Assembly: GCF_014196915.1 (NCBI RefSeq)
Contig: NZ_JACIEP010000008.1
Span: 1-64,000 of the forward strand
Origin: Dysgonomonas hofstadii
GTDB taxonomy: Bacteria; Bacteroidota; Bacteroidia; Bacteroidales; Dysgonomonadaceae
Reading direction: 5' to 3'
Length of the DNA stretch: 64,000 nucleotides
This document shows positions 30,300 through 38,993 of this stretch, one piece after another. The notes below the pieces were generated by a model. The model had not been told where the DNA came from. It worked only from the letters and a program-made list of their open reading frames with translations, and searched no databases. Position numbers and translations under genes: made by a program. Position 1 is the first letter of the stretch. Each line of letters begins with the position of its first letter.

Positions 30300-31056
30300 T
30301 ACACACTCTCATATATACTCCCAGGAATTTGACACTGATCTTGATGACGTAATCAGCAGGGCGAAACAGGCAGGAGTTAAAAAGATACTAATGCCCAATA
30401 TTGACGTAGAGTCTATTGATCGTTTACATCATGTCTCTGAGAAATATCCGGAATATTGCATCCCTATGATGGGCTTGCATCCGACAAGTGTTGGTGAAGA
30501 CTGGCAAGAACAATTAAATATAACAAAAGATCATCTCGCCAGACATAAATACATTGCAATTGGCGAGATCGGGTTGGATTTATATTGGGACAAGACCTTC
30601 AAGCAAGAACAGAAAGCTGTGTTTGAAGAGCAGTTAAAGTGGAGCATCGAATATAATCTTCCTGTTGCAATACATTCCAGAGATGCAATATCCGAATGTG
30701 TCGAATGCATCGAGAACGTTGGAACAAGCAGCCTTAAGGGAGTATTTCATAGTTTTGGAGGTACAGAAGAGGAATTAAAGGCAATCCTCAACCTAAATAA
30801 CTTTCTGTTAGGAATAAACGGAGTTGTTACATTCAAGAATTCTACTCTGCCCACTGTTCTTAAATTAACAGACCTCTCACAGATTATCATAGAAACAGAT
30901 GCACCTTATCTGGCTCCTGTTCCATACAGAGGTAAACGTAATGAATCATCATATACTTTAAAGGTTGTTGAAAAACTTGCAGAGATATATAATACTACTC
31001 CGCAGGAAGCAGGAGAAATAACGACAGAAAATGCGATAAAGTTGTTCAGCTTATAA
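30286..31056 (+). CDS. tatD: TatD-family metal-dependent deoxyribonuclease
   Basis: A 256-residue TIM-barrel hydrolase. Metal ligands: IDTHSHIYS (about 4-9), the Glu in AIGEIGLDLYWD (about 92), AIHSRDA (about 128), GVFHSFGG (about 153) and ETDAPYLAPVPYRGKRNE (about 203). TatD enzymes act as 3'-5' DNases or exonucleases in DNA repair. The start is GTG at 30286, overlapping the previous gene by 14 nt. It is the last intact chromosomal gene before the tRNA-Ser integration site. Confidence 0.93.
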   Translation: MKIIDTHSHIYSQEFDTDLDDVISRAKQAGVKKILMPNIDVESIDRLHHVSEKYPEYCIPMMGLHPTSVGEDWQEQLNITKDHLARHKYIAIGEIGLDLYWDKTFKQEQKAVFEEQLKWSIEYNLPVAIHSRDAISECVECIENVGTSSLKGVFHSFGGTEEELKAILNLNNFLLGINGVVTFKNSTLPTVLKLTDLSQIIIETDAPYLAPVPYRGKRNESSYTLKVVEKLAEIYNTTPQEAGEITTENAIKLFSL

Positions 31057-31073
31057 AATAAATTCTATCTTTG
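31042..31073 (+). promoter_or_regulatory. original tRNA-Ser promoter, now in front of a truncated tRNA
   Basis: A TTG (31042-31044) and TATCTTTG (31066-31073) match the Bacteroidetes -33/-7 pattern and lie 16 nt before the tRNA-Ser 5' half. The promoter overlaps the end of tatD. It now reads into the interrupted tRNA. Confidence 0.6.
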
Positions 31074-31084
31074 CATTCGCAACC

Positions 31085-31132
31085 AAAAAGGAGAGGTGCT
31101 CGAGTGGTTGAAGAGGCACGCCTGGAAAGCAT
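31085..31132 (+). repeat. left 48-bp attachment repeat with 5' half of tRNA-Ser
   Basis: Forty-eight bases identical to 46219-46266: five A followed by the tRNA-Ser sequence from its first G (31090) through the anticodon loop. Beyond this the match stops, so this copy is a truncated tRNA and marks the left junction of the integrated element. Confidence 0.93.
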
Positions 31133-31269
31133 AACAATCTGAATTTTATTAAAAATATATCTAACTGTATAATAGTCTTTTACAGGGTGATTTCTTTATG
31201 CTTGAATAGTAGGTTTATAGATTTGTATACACTTTTGTAGTCATTTGGTGTCTTAGGGTTAATATTCTA

Positions 31270-32490
31270 TTAATTTTCTTGTACAACTAGGTGTTTATTT
31301 TGTAGCATATATTCAGCTTCTTTTTGCATATCTAAGACTGCTAAATTATAATATTTTGAGAAGTCAGGATGCAAAATTAAAAGTGCCATCTTTCCAATTT
31401 TTAGATTGTAATATTTTTCCAAAATAAACCTGTGAATATTTTGCTTTAAGCAGGCTTTGTGATATTCACTACTAGGTGTCTTATTCATGCCATGTAATCC
31501 CACTCCATATTCTCTAACTGGAATTACATTTCTTTCTTCATCAAATAATTTATTTGATCTAATCCAATCACACATAGTATAAGAGCCATCAGCATCTTTA
31601 AATATTAAATCAACTGAACCTATAACTTCATGTTCAGGGCTATATATAAGCCAATCTGTTTTATAAATATTAGGTTTTATTTCTTTTTCTACCAGATTTT
31701 TAAAAATTGAAAACTCTTTAGATATGTCATATTCTAAATCAGATACTTTTTTATTAGGACTATTGAAACTAAAAGAATATTTCATTTCAACTTTTTTGTT
31801 TTGAAAATAATTTTCAATTTGCATATGTAGGTGTCTTCCTAGTTCTTTTCCCAGACTACTATCATGTTTCCATTTATCTTTTATTTCCTGTATACTACAA
31901 TTTTCTTGAATAGCTTTCTTTCTTGCTTTTTCTTCTAAATTAAAAGGGAAGAAGCCTCCTATTATATCTCTGACAGGGGTTAAAAGATATTCTTTATTAT
32001 GGTAGTATGAATCTGTATCTTTATGATAGAATAGGTAGTAATCTCTTTCTTGTATATTTCTAAGATTATGACCTTCTAATGAGATTTTTTTTATGTCACT
32101 ATTGTAATTATTACTTTCAGATTTAATAATAGTTTCTGGTTCTATAGGAGAATTATCTATTATTACTTCTGCATCAGATTCAGATGTTTTTCCTGTTTTA
32201 AATTCTTCTGTAATAGAGTTTGATTCACTTGTTAGCAATTCATTCTCAATCTTTCCAGAAGGTTCTGAATCTACAATGTCATCTTCTATTATAATTTCAT
32301 TAGTAGTTGTTTCTTCTGATTTGATTGGAGTTTTTTCAATTTCAATAGTAATAGGTTTGTAATCTCCATTTGCCTTTTTTGTTTCTGTAGACCTATCTTT
32401 CTTTTTGTCAGGAAATAATCTTGTCAGAAAAATTAGTATAATACCAACTAATAATACAATCAGAAGAATTTGTTCAAAAGCCAAAGCCAT
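31270..32490 (-). CDS. membrane-anchored PD-(D/E)XK nuclease-like protein with altered active site
   Basis: About 406 residues from the chosen start. An N-terminal helix (about 7-24, LLIVLLVGIILIFLTRLF) is followed by a charged, low-complexity linker (to about 140) and a C-terminal RecB-type PD-(D/E)XK-like domain. There, LGRHLHMQIENYF is the leading helix, EVIGSVDLIF supplies the first Asp, and YTMCDWIRSN the second, then a helix with KACLKQNIHRFILEKYY (the QxxxY motif). The catalytic [D/E]xK would need DWK; here it is DWI, with Arg one step later, so activity is uncertain. I use the ATG at 32490, which begins with the membrane helix; the open frame extends 21 codons upstream. It is the leftmost gene of the element. 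Confidence 0.65.
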   Translation of the reverse strand: MALAFEQILLIVLLVGIILIFLTRLFPDKKKDRSTETKKANGDYKPITIEIEKTPIKSEETTTNEIIIEDDIVDSEPSGKIENELLTSESNSITEEFKTGKTSESDAEVIIDNSPIEPETIIKSESNNYNSDIKKISLEGHNLRNIQERDYYLFYHKDTDSYYHNKEYLLTPVRDIIGGFFPFNLEEKARKKAIQENCSIQEIKDKWKHDSSLGKELGRHLHMQIENYFQNKKVEMKYSFSFNSPNKKVSDLEYDISKEFSIFKNLVEKEIKPNIYKTDWLIYSPEHEVIGSVDLIFKDADGSYTMCDWIRSNKLFDEERNVIPVREYGVGLHGMNKTPSSEYHKACLKQNIHRFILEKYYNLKIGKMALLILHPDFSKYYNLAVLDMQKEAEYMLQNKHLVVQEN

Positions 32491-32598
32491 AGTATAAGAT
32501 TTATAATAAACAGTGATAATATCTACACAAAAATAGTAAGTAATATTTAACATTTCATTAAAGACTACTTACTATTTCATTAAAATGGAGAATTGTAA

Positions 32599-33687
32599 TT
32601 ATAAATCAATTATTTCTCTTATTGAGATTAAGTAAGGTTCATTATTTTCTTCTGATTCTTTTTCTCTACTTAATATGTTTGATTTGTATATCATATATGA
32701 ATACTTTTCAACCCATTCTCCTTCTTTGTTATATACAAATTCATATCTTTCACTGAAATTTGGATTTATTTTTATTCGTCCTGAATCATTGTCCAAAGTC
32801 TTATAAATATAAGATTCCAAATCTCCATGACTATTATATTTCCATTCTTTAATATAGGCTATTGGAGTATATTCTATGTTTTCATAATAGTTCTCCCTAA
32901 TATATTCTTCTTGTTCTTCTGGAGACAAATTATTTGGTACTTGAAAATGCATTGCAGCAGTTTGACCTTTCATTTCCTCTTTGATTCTCCTATTTTTCTC
33001 ATCATAAGTAAAGGAGAAGTCTTCTTCTTTGTCCACCCTTCCATATTTATAATACTCATTTATAATTCGTAGTAGTTGACCTTCTGGATTAAAGATTTCA
33101 GTACCCTTTTCAATTAATTCATTGGAAGAATCTGCTTTCTTTTTAAATTTTCTGAATGTTTTTATTGTTAAGCCATCCTTAGATGGGGATTGCTCTATAG
33201 TAGTTTTTGTATCACCTTGCATTATCTCACTTCTTTCACCTTTGTTATTATAGTGATAGCTCTTTGATTCTAAATACTCTGCAAAAATATCTCCACTTAC
33301 AACTAGCTCAATTAGTTTATTTTCAGCATTTCTTATATATAATGCAGAATCTATATTTTCCCTTTGTAAAGAATATATTTTCTCCAAAAGTTTTTCTTTG
33401 GGAGAATGATAAATATACTTATTGATAGCATATCTACCTTTTAAAATTCTCAGAAGTTTATTATTATTTTCATCATAATATATTGTATCTGAAAGGTTTT
33501 CACTTCTACTATATTCTTCTCCACAAATCCATTTTCCTTCATGCTGTATTGGGGTATAGTGTGTTGTGATTATGCATTTTCTTGCTTCTATAGGAACAGT
33601 ATTAATATCTTCTTTGTTAGAATGTTGCTTCTCTACACAACTTGTAATTAATATTATACTGATTAAGATTGAAAAATTTAATTTCAT
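32599..33687 (-). CDS. lipoprotein with YD-like strand repeats, function unknown
   Basis: A 362-residue lipoprotein (lipobox ILITSC, Cys about 17). The body has repeated beta-strand units around YDENNNKLLR, YNNKGERSEI, FNPEGQLLRIINEYY, YDEKNRRIKEE, YNSHGDLESY and YNKEGEWVEKYSY. These resemble the short YD/RHS-like or MORN-like turns of surface proteins. No enzyme motif is visible. It sits after a 687-nt gap with structured DNA and before the PD-(D/E)XK-like gene. It may be element cargo acting at the cell surface, for example excluding other elements, but that is speculation. Confidence 0.7.
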   Translation of the reverse strand: MKLNFSILISIILITSCVEKQHSNKEDINTVPIEARKCIITTHYTPIQHEGKWICGEEYSRSENLSDTIYYDENNNKLLRILKGRYAINKYIYHSPKEKLLEKIYSLQRENIDSALYIRNAENKLIELVVSGDIFAEYLESKSYHYNNKGERSEIMQGDTKTTIEQSPSKDGLTIKTFRKFKKKADSSNELIEKGTEIFNPEGQLLRIINEYYKYGRVDKEEDFSFTYDEKNRRIKEEMKGQTAAMHFQVPNNLSPEEQEEYIRENYYENIEYTPIAYIKEWKYNSHGDLESYIYKTLDNDSGRIKINPNFSERYEFVYNKEGEWVEKYSYMIYKSNILSREKESEENNEPYLISIREIIDL

Positions 33688-34083
33688 ACTTTTTCTTTTT
33701 AGTAGCCATACCTACAAAAAGAAGGTGTGACTATCACTTATTAGTATCCAAGGTATTACCACACACCCCAACCACATAACAAGGAGCCACACCCTATTAG
33801 AGGATGTAGCATTCACTTATTACTGCTGTGGTTAATTAAAAAGTGGTAATTTTAGGATAACACAAGCAAAAAGCAAATACTTCTTTCTAAAAATATGTCT
33901 TAGTTAAACTTATATATTCATTCGCAATTATTTAATTCTTAGTATACTGCAAAAATACAAGATTTAAACAGATATACATCAAATATTCAACTACTTTTTG
34001 ATTTAAGTCCTTCCAATTCATTTATAGGTGTGGCTGTGAGTTAGGGTAATAATAAATTCATTAAATAATACTTTCTCTGTTTA

Positions 34084-34182
34084 CTATTTCTTCTTTCTGG
34101 TAGGTCTATCCTCATAGCATATTATATACATAATAATATACCCTATGACAATGTGACCTATTATTTGTAAAAGTGTTCCCAT
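34084..34182 (-). CDS. 32-aa single-helix membrane peptide
   Basis: A short ORF reading MGTLLQIIGHIVIGYIIMYI and ending in the basic tail RPTRKKK. It is one membrane helix followed by positive charges, the shape of type I toxin peptides or small membrane regulators. It lies between a terminator-like hairpin and the lipoprotein gene. The coding call rests on shape alone. Confidence 0.4.
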   Translation of the reverse strand: MGTLLQIIGHIVIGYIIMYIICYEDRPTRKKK

Positions 34183-34196
34183 AAATTAATAATTAA

Positions 34197-34223
34197 AAGC
34201 CCCATCCATTACTGAATGAGGCT
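34197..34223 (-). terminator. terminator-like hairpin downstream of the HEPN gene
   Basis: Stem AGCCCCAT / ATGAGGCT with one mismatch, followed on the minus strand by TTTTAATT. It may end the HEPN transcript. Confidence 0.5.
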
Positions 34224-34311
34224 AATACAACAATAATAAAAAAAGAGATAAATATCTTAATGTGCTATAGCTGCAATCAAAAATTATCTCTCTTTACTTT
34301 AAATACCTTTT

Positions 34312-34349
34312 CTCACTTAGGTTTCCATTTATATATAGATGTAAGTGAG
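34312..34349. promoter_or_regulatory. palindromic element motif, copy 1
   Basis: CTCACTTA (34312-34319), a 22-nt spacer, TAAGTGAG (34342-34349). On the minus strand the spacer begins CATC and ends ACC, as in copy 4. It lies just after the HEPN stop. Confidence 0.65.
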
Positions 34350-34374
34350 GCTTTAAAATGTCTAAAGAATAGTA

Positions 34375-35379
34375 TTAAATACTATCCTTTATTTCTATTG
34401 TTTTATTTATCAACATTTTCCCATGTTCTATTATTGGATTAAAAAATTTTGATATTGCATCATTCCTCCCTGAGATGAAGAGATTACATGAATTATCTAA
34501 TACTGTTATTTGTACAATATAATCTGCAAACTTTATACCATCTACTTCTAAATTATCCAAATAATCAATAATATCAAACTTATCTTCAAGAATACTTATA
34601 TCAATCATTAAGTTCTTTAGGTCTTTCCTAAATTTATTACTGCCTGAATAATACCTTTTATTTCTATTTGCATCAGGATATTTATTTGATAGTTCTTTAT
34701 TGATTAGTCTACCAAATTCCAGAAGCTTGTTTAATGATAAAATAAGATAATTATGTTCTATTTTTATTTGCTGAGATACTTTATAACCAAAAGCAGGAAA
34801 TCTTTTAACATATTCTAAATCAGTTATACCATTTCTATGTACAAATAGATGTCTTCTTGTATGAATCTCTTCAATATCTTGAAAATTGATTCCTATATTT
34901 CGAATATCTATTTCAAATAACTTCTTATAGTATTTCTCAATCTCCTTTAACCCTCCACTGGTTAGATTCCTAAAATCTTTAGATATAATGTCATTTTGAA
35001 TTTTATTTACACTACTCATGCTTAAAAGATAGTTTCTTTGAAAAGTAATAGTATCAGAAACCTTAAATGGAGATATATCCCTCTTGAATATTTCTAAGAT
35101 TACATCTGTGAGGTAGACTTCCAAGGAAGTTATGCTAGAGATCAATATTAATTGCCTTAATTTGAATGGATATAAATGCTCTAATCTTTCATATAAAGCT
35201 GTTGGACTATGTTCAATTGTCCCAACTGTAGTTTTCCATGTAGGTTTTAATTTATCCTGCTTTAATTCTTGCTTTAATCTTTTTTTCTCTAACTGATAAA
35301 GATGATAGGTTATGTCGTAAATTTGTTTTGAATCTTTTATATCCTTTTTAAACTTGTTATACGACTCAAATCCTTCCAT
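34375..35379 (-). CDS. HEPN-domain protein, candidate RNase effector
   Basis: A 334-residue, mostly helical, basic protein without signal or membrane helix. At about 172-186 it has HTRRHLFVHRNGITD, in which R176 and H181 form the RX4-6H motif of HEPN ribonucleases. The surrounding helices (LRQLILISSITSLEVYLTDV, about 74) match HEPN proteins of the MAE_28990 or RiboL-PSP kind found in toxin-antitoxin and abortive-infection systems. The N-terminal KKRLKQELKQDKLK stretch may be a coiled coil. No partner antitoxin lies directly beside it; the next gene upstream is DUF3871 after 90 nt. RNase activity is inferred. Confidence 0.65.
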   Translation of the reverse strand: MEGFESYNKFKKDIKDSKQIYDITYHLYQLEKKRLKQELKQDKLKPTWKTTVGTIEHSPTALYERLEHLYPFKLRQLILISSITSLEVYLTDVILEIFKRDISPFKVSDTITFQRNYLLSMSSVNKIQNDIISKDFRNLTSGGLKEIEKYYKKLFEIDIRNIGINFQDIEEIHTRRHLFVHRNGITDLEYVKRFPAFGYKVSQQIKIEHNYLILSLNKLLEFGRLINKELSNKYPDANRNKRYYSGSNKFRKDLKNLMIDISILEDKFDIIDYLDNLEVDGIKFADYIVQITVLDNSCNLFISGRNDAISKFFNPIIEHGKMLINKTIEIKDSI

Positions 35380-35469
35380 AATATAAATTGTTAAATCTCA
35401 ATAAATACAAATATATATACTATACTTAAAATAATATCTATAAAAGATAAACATTAAAAGAAATATTAT

Positions 35470-36498
35470 TCACTCAATAAACCATCTATACTCCTTATCT
35501 CCATGCAAAGCCCTATTAAGCCCTTCCAAGAGTTCAGTTGCATTTAAAGATCTATCTAATAGATTGTCAATATAACTATTCTTGTTTGCTCCTGTAAACA
35601 GATTATAGACTTTCCAGAGATTAATAGCATCTGCACCCTCTTCTATTCTGAAATTCTTATCATTGTAATAGGCTTTGGCTACTGCATTGATATGAGTATC
35701 TCCAAATTCCATACTAGGTAATAACTTCTTTTGTGTATTAGGTAAGCATTGATACAGTTTACTTTTACCTATTAACTGTGCAAACTGATGCTCTGTTAAG
35801 TAAGAATTCTGAAAAGAAGACATAAGTTGCAAATGCCTGTTTGGGTTATATTGCTGAAATAAGATTAATGAATGTTTGAATAATTCTTCCAAACTCATAA
35901 CTCTTAATTCTGATTTATACCCATCAGTAGATACACATAGATTTGTGCAAACAAGATTCTTAAAACCTATAAATATCTTAAACTTCTCTACACTCTTTTT
36001 AGAATAGAGGTTTTCATGGTTTAAGGCTCTTACTCCACCAATGGAAAGATTAAGCCTGTTCCCTTCTATATCCTGATAGATTGTAGGCACTTCAAAGCAG
36101 AAAGCCATCCTTTCATAATAAATAGTCTTATCACTCTCTAAAAGCTGACTGACAGGTTTATTTATAGCTTCTGGAATTCTCCCTTTGACTACATGAGAGA
36201 CTCTTATATCTGGCTGTAAGATAGTTTCATTTGGAAAGAAACTACTTGCTGCATCCCAAACTGTTTCTATAAAATTAGTATGGCTGATAGTAACCTCATT
36301 ATCCTTAGAAAAGACAGGTACAATACATTCATGCTTTAAATGATGTAAACTTGCTTCTTTGGTATTGGCTTCTATAAAAGGGCTTGGATTGCAGTCACAG
36401 ATATCTGTAATTTCTATTATATCTTGATTAGGGAGGAATTGTGAAATCATTACATCTCTATGATTGCTTTTTACTGTAGCTAATTGCATTGTTTCCAT
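35470..36498 (-). CDS. DUF3871-family protein
   Basis: A 342-residue protein matching the DUF3871 pattern: IEANTKEASLHHLKHECIVPVFSKDNEVTISHTNFIETV (broken here only by description, about 42-80), RVSHVVKGRIPEAI and the C-terminal AINLWKVYNLFTGANK. The family is known from Bacteroidetes mobile DNA and resembles DUF932-type plasmid proteins in having conserved His/Asn/Arg clusters. The role is unknown; a replication or anti-restriction function has been guessed for related families. A copy of the palindromic motif lies in its upstream region. Confidence 0.75.
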   Translation of the reverse strand: METMQLATVKSNHRDVMISQFLPNQDIIEITDICDCNPSPFIEANTKEASLHHLKHECIVPVFSKDNEVTISHTNFIETVWDAASSFFPNETILQPDIRVSHVVKGRIPEAINKPVSQLLESDKTIYYERMAFCFEVPTIYQDIEGNRLNLSIGGVRALNHENLYSKKSVEKFKIFIGFKNLVCTNLCVSTDGYKSELRVMSLEELFKHSLILFQQYNPNRHLQLMSSFQNSYLTEHQFAQLIGKSKLYQCLPNTQKKLLPSMEFGDTHINAVAKAYYNDKNFRIEEGADAINLWKVYNLFTGANKNSYIDNLLDRSLNATELLEGLNRALHGDKEYRWFIE

Positions 36499-36530
36499 AT
36501 GGAGTAAATTTTTTATTAATGATTAATATG

Positions 36531-36568
36531 CTCACTTTGTTTCTATATTATTTATATATCTAAGTGAG
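36531..36568. promoter_or_regulatory. palindromic element motif, copy 2
   Basis: CTCACTTT (36531-36538), 22-nt spacer, TAAGTGAG (36561-36568); outer bases extend the match to TGCTCACTT / AAGTGAGCA. It lies 33 nt upstream of the DUF3871 start. Confidence 0.65.
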
Positions 36569-36582
36569 CAAAATATACTTTA

Positions 36583-36611
36583 AAATAAAAAGGGAAGACT
36601 TTAATCTTCCC
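36583..36611 (-). terminator. terminator of the 89-aa gene
   Basis: Perfect 7-bp stem GGGAAGA / TCTTCCC (36592-36598, 36605-36611) followed on the minus strand by TTTTTATTTT. It lies directly after the stop at 36624. Confidence 0.8.
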
Positions 36612-36623
36612 TGTATCTGTTTA

Positions 36624-36893
36624 TTATAATACTGCTAAGGTTATAGCTTTGCTCTCTCCTTTCTGATGCAGAAGGTAGAACATTTCTCCTGTCTCAGAAA
36701 CACATACTTGTGATATTACAGGGTTGGTCAATTCTCTTATATCTGCTTTCTTAGAGACTGCCCCTGTTTCAAATCCATAGACAAAGAAGCATTTTCCTGT
36801 AGCCTCATTTTTCTTAATCTCAATCTTTTCTACATGGTGGTTTTGCTTAAATTGGCTCACACTCCAACTTTCTAAAAATGTTAGTCCATTCAT
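36624..36893 (-). CDS. 89-aa protein of unknown function upstream of DUF3871
   Basis: A small soluble protein with alternating strands: FESWS-type start, KCFFVYGFETGAVSK (about 33), VCVSETGEMFYLLHQKG (about 64). No signal or membrane helix. It has its own terminator, so it is expressed separately from the DUF3871 gene. The beta-rich pattern is compatible with a small nucleic-acid-binding or single-domain regulator, but no family is recognised. Confidence 0.6.
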   Translation of the reverse strand: MNGLTFLESWSVSQFKQNHHVEKIEIKKNEATGKCFFVYGFETGAVSKKADIRELTNPVISQVCVSETGEMFYLLHQKGESKAITLAVL

Positions 36894-36919
36894 AATTTCA
36901 AATATTATTGTTGTTGTTG

Positions 36920-36945
36920 TGCAGGGGGACTATCCCCTCACTGCA
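36920..36945. other. G/C-rich stem-loop in an AT-rich gap
   Basis: TGCAG (36920-36924) pairs with CTGCA (36941-36945), and GGGG with CCCC inside. It is the only G-rich block in the 227-nt gap between the SIR2 and 89-aa genes and may be an origin-like or regulatory structure. Confidence 0.35.
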
Positions 36946-37120
36946 AAAGATGGAGGGGGTGTAGTTTGGTTATCTAGTGCTTGTGGATATACAGAACTTT
37001 TTGAAAAAAAATAATAAAAAATTTTCTTTCAATTTCTCAAAGAGTAAGAATAGTTAATATTATACTAATTATAAAGGAGTTAGTGAAGCTAAATTTTATC
37101 TATTTAATTACTTCCTGAGA

Positions 37121-38989
37121 TTATTCAATGCTCTCAATAAAACAGACAATACATTTATTAGCTTTACATGAAACATGTAATCTTTTGTCTTTTCCAGAAA
37201 TATATCTTTCTTTATTAAGATATATAGGTTCTTCTATTTTTATGTATTGATAGCCTATGTCTAATTTATGCCCATGTAGATTTGCTATTTGCTTTTTATC
37301 ATTAACAGCCTCAAAGCTATCTTTCTTTAAAATATCTTTTTTGTAATCTTTTCTTCCTGACCTATTATAAGTCTCTATTGAGATTGTGCCATCTTCTGAA
37401 TTGTCCAATATATTGTTATGAACAATATTTTTATAGATTAAATCTACATTTTTATAATCTGCTGTAGTTATTTTAACTAGATTGTCAAAAATAACAGAAT
37501 AATGTTTTTCTATTATTTTTAATCTCTCTAGATATTCAAGCCTTCTAATAATAGCTTTATCAAATTCCATTTGAGGAATGTCTAAAGATATACTGAAATT
37601 GTTACCTGTAACTAGTTTCATCTTATTCCCTTCAAATAGTTTTAATGTGAGTTTGTAGAATAGTATTTCATCATTAATTCTACCTAATTTGCCATTATCT
37701 TTATGCTCTGAAGTTATTGAGACTTTCATTTCATCTTTTTCAGTATCTAAGGTTATTAATACAGTCAATATTCCTGCTTTTAATCTACATTTAAGTTTCA
37801 ACTCTCCTTTTCCTTTATAAAAGTCAACAGGTATATCTGTGAATTCATCTGTATCATTAAAATAAAAGTTAATGAAAGTTTTTTCTGGTATAGGAAGTAG
37901 TGTTATTTCTTTGAGTCTGTCAGATAAAGGATGTTTAATTCCATTTATGACCATTTGAGGATTCATTATTAACTCAGCTGGAATTACAATTTCATCAGTG
38001 ATAGAGGAGTTCATTATCTTTTCAGAAAAGTTTTTATCATTAAGATTAAATTTGAAAATTTGATTTAAAGCTTTTCCTGTTATTGGTTTTAAAGATTCAA
38101 TAATATTACCTCCTGCTACAGGTTTAACACCTACATACATCCCTGAATTGAGAACTGTATATTTATTGGCTGTATCTAGCGACACATATTTTCTTTCAAC
38201 ATCAAATAGTAAATTGTTATTTATATTCTCTATAAGTCCACTAACAAACTCTTCTCCTGTAGAATTTACATAACAAATACCTTTCCTTACTAATTCATTT
38301 TGTTTGAGAGATGGGAGATTAGGGGCAATAAAAAACATTTCTTTTTTATTGCTGCCTAGAGTATCACTGACTTTATTAAAGATTGCTGAAATATTAGAAT
38401 CTTCCATTCCATAGCCAATAAACACAACTGTCTTTGTTACAATCCTTTCTTTTATTAAATGCCAAATAGGGGTATTATAATCAATATTATAGAAGTTAGT
38501 ATAGTCATCTTTGGTTATAACTATCTTATCTGATTTAGTAAAATCCCCATGAATCTTTACTATTGAAGTTTTATCCTCTTTTATATAAGGAACATCTGAA
38601 TCAATAACTATTTTTTGTCCCCTTTCTTTATAAGCATCCTCTAAAAGAGTATCATAATTTGTTGTTATAATAGTTTTTATATGAGGTATTTGAGAAAGTA
38701 AATCATGATATTCTGTAGATGTAGGTTTATTATAGATTATATTTTCTTTTAATAGCTCAAATAATTGATTCCTAGAACCATTTCTTATATTTACAAAATC
38801 ATTAGCAATATCTTGGAGTGCTTTATTACCTCCAATAACTTCTTTTTCTTCTTTTGTGCAATTTGAATATATTATTTGAGCAAGTTCTCCTCCCATAGGA
38901 TAACCTGCATATTTAGAAAAGCCTGCACCAATCCATAATACAACATCTTCTTTACGAACTAATTCAAAAAGTCTTTCTTTATTATTCAT
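37121..38989 (-). CDS. SIR2-domain protein, predicted NADase defence effector
   Basis: A 622-residue protein. Residues about 15-260 are a SIR2-like Rossmann domain: IGAGFSKYAGYP (21-31), TTNYD with Asn111 and Asp113, the catalytic-type His147 in KIHGD, and FIGYGMEDSN (about 195). Such SIR2 domains in phage-defence systems (ThsA, DSR, SIR2-HerA, short-pAgo partners) hydrolyse NAD+. Residues about 270-620 are a beta-rich region with no recognised family, likely sensor or oligomerization module. The gene starts 4 nt after the polymerase-like gene, so the two are co-transcribed and maybe coupled. There is no adjacent HerA, TIR or Argonaute gene, so it is either stand-alone or linked to the element's replication proteins. 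Confidence 0.82.
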   Translation of the reverse strand: MNNKERLFELVRKEDVVLWIGAGFSKYAGYPMGGELAQIIYSNCTKEEKEVIGGNKALQDIANDFVNIRNGSRNQLFELLKENIIYNKPTSTEYHDLLSQIPHIKTIITTNYDTLLEDAYKERGQKIVIDSDVPYIKEDKTSIVKIHGDFTKSDKIVITKDDYTNFYNIDYNTPIWHLIKERIVTKTVVFIGYGMEDSNISAIFNKVSDTLGSNKKEMFFIAPNLPSLKQNELVRKGICYVNSTGEEFVSGLIENINNNLLFDVERKYVSLDTANKYTVLNSGMYVGVKPVAGGNIIESLKPITGKALNQIFKFNLNDKNFSEKIMNSSITDEIVIPAELIMNPQMVINGIKHPLSDRLKEITLLPIPEKTFINFYFNDTDEFTDIPVDFYKGKGELKLKCRLKAGILTVLITLDTEKDEMKVSITSEHKDNGKLGRINDEILFYKLTLKLFEGNKMKLVTGNNFSISLDIPQMEFDKAIIRRLEYLERLKIIEKHYSVIFDNLVKITTADYKNVDLIYKNIVHNNILDNSEDGTISIETYNRSGRKDYKKDILKKDSFEAVNDKKQIANLHGHKLDIGYQYIKIEEPIYLNKERYISGKDKRLHVSCKANKCIVCFIESIE

Positions 38990-38993
38990 GCTT

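Larger units (their letters stand above)
33688..34374. other. 687-nt intergenic region: nested inverted repeats, a short membrane ORF and hairpins
   Basis: Positions 33724-33833 contain two inverted repeats (GGTGTG/CACACC, 33724-33729 with 33762-33767; AACCACA/TGTGGTT, 33770-33776 with 33827-33833) and two CACTTATTA half-motifs. A 32-aa ORF (34084-34182), a terminator-like hairpin (34197-34223) and one copy of the element's palindromic motif (34312-34349) follow. A replication origin or structured RNA is possible; nothing proves it. Confidence 0.5.
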
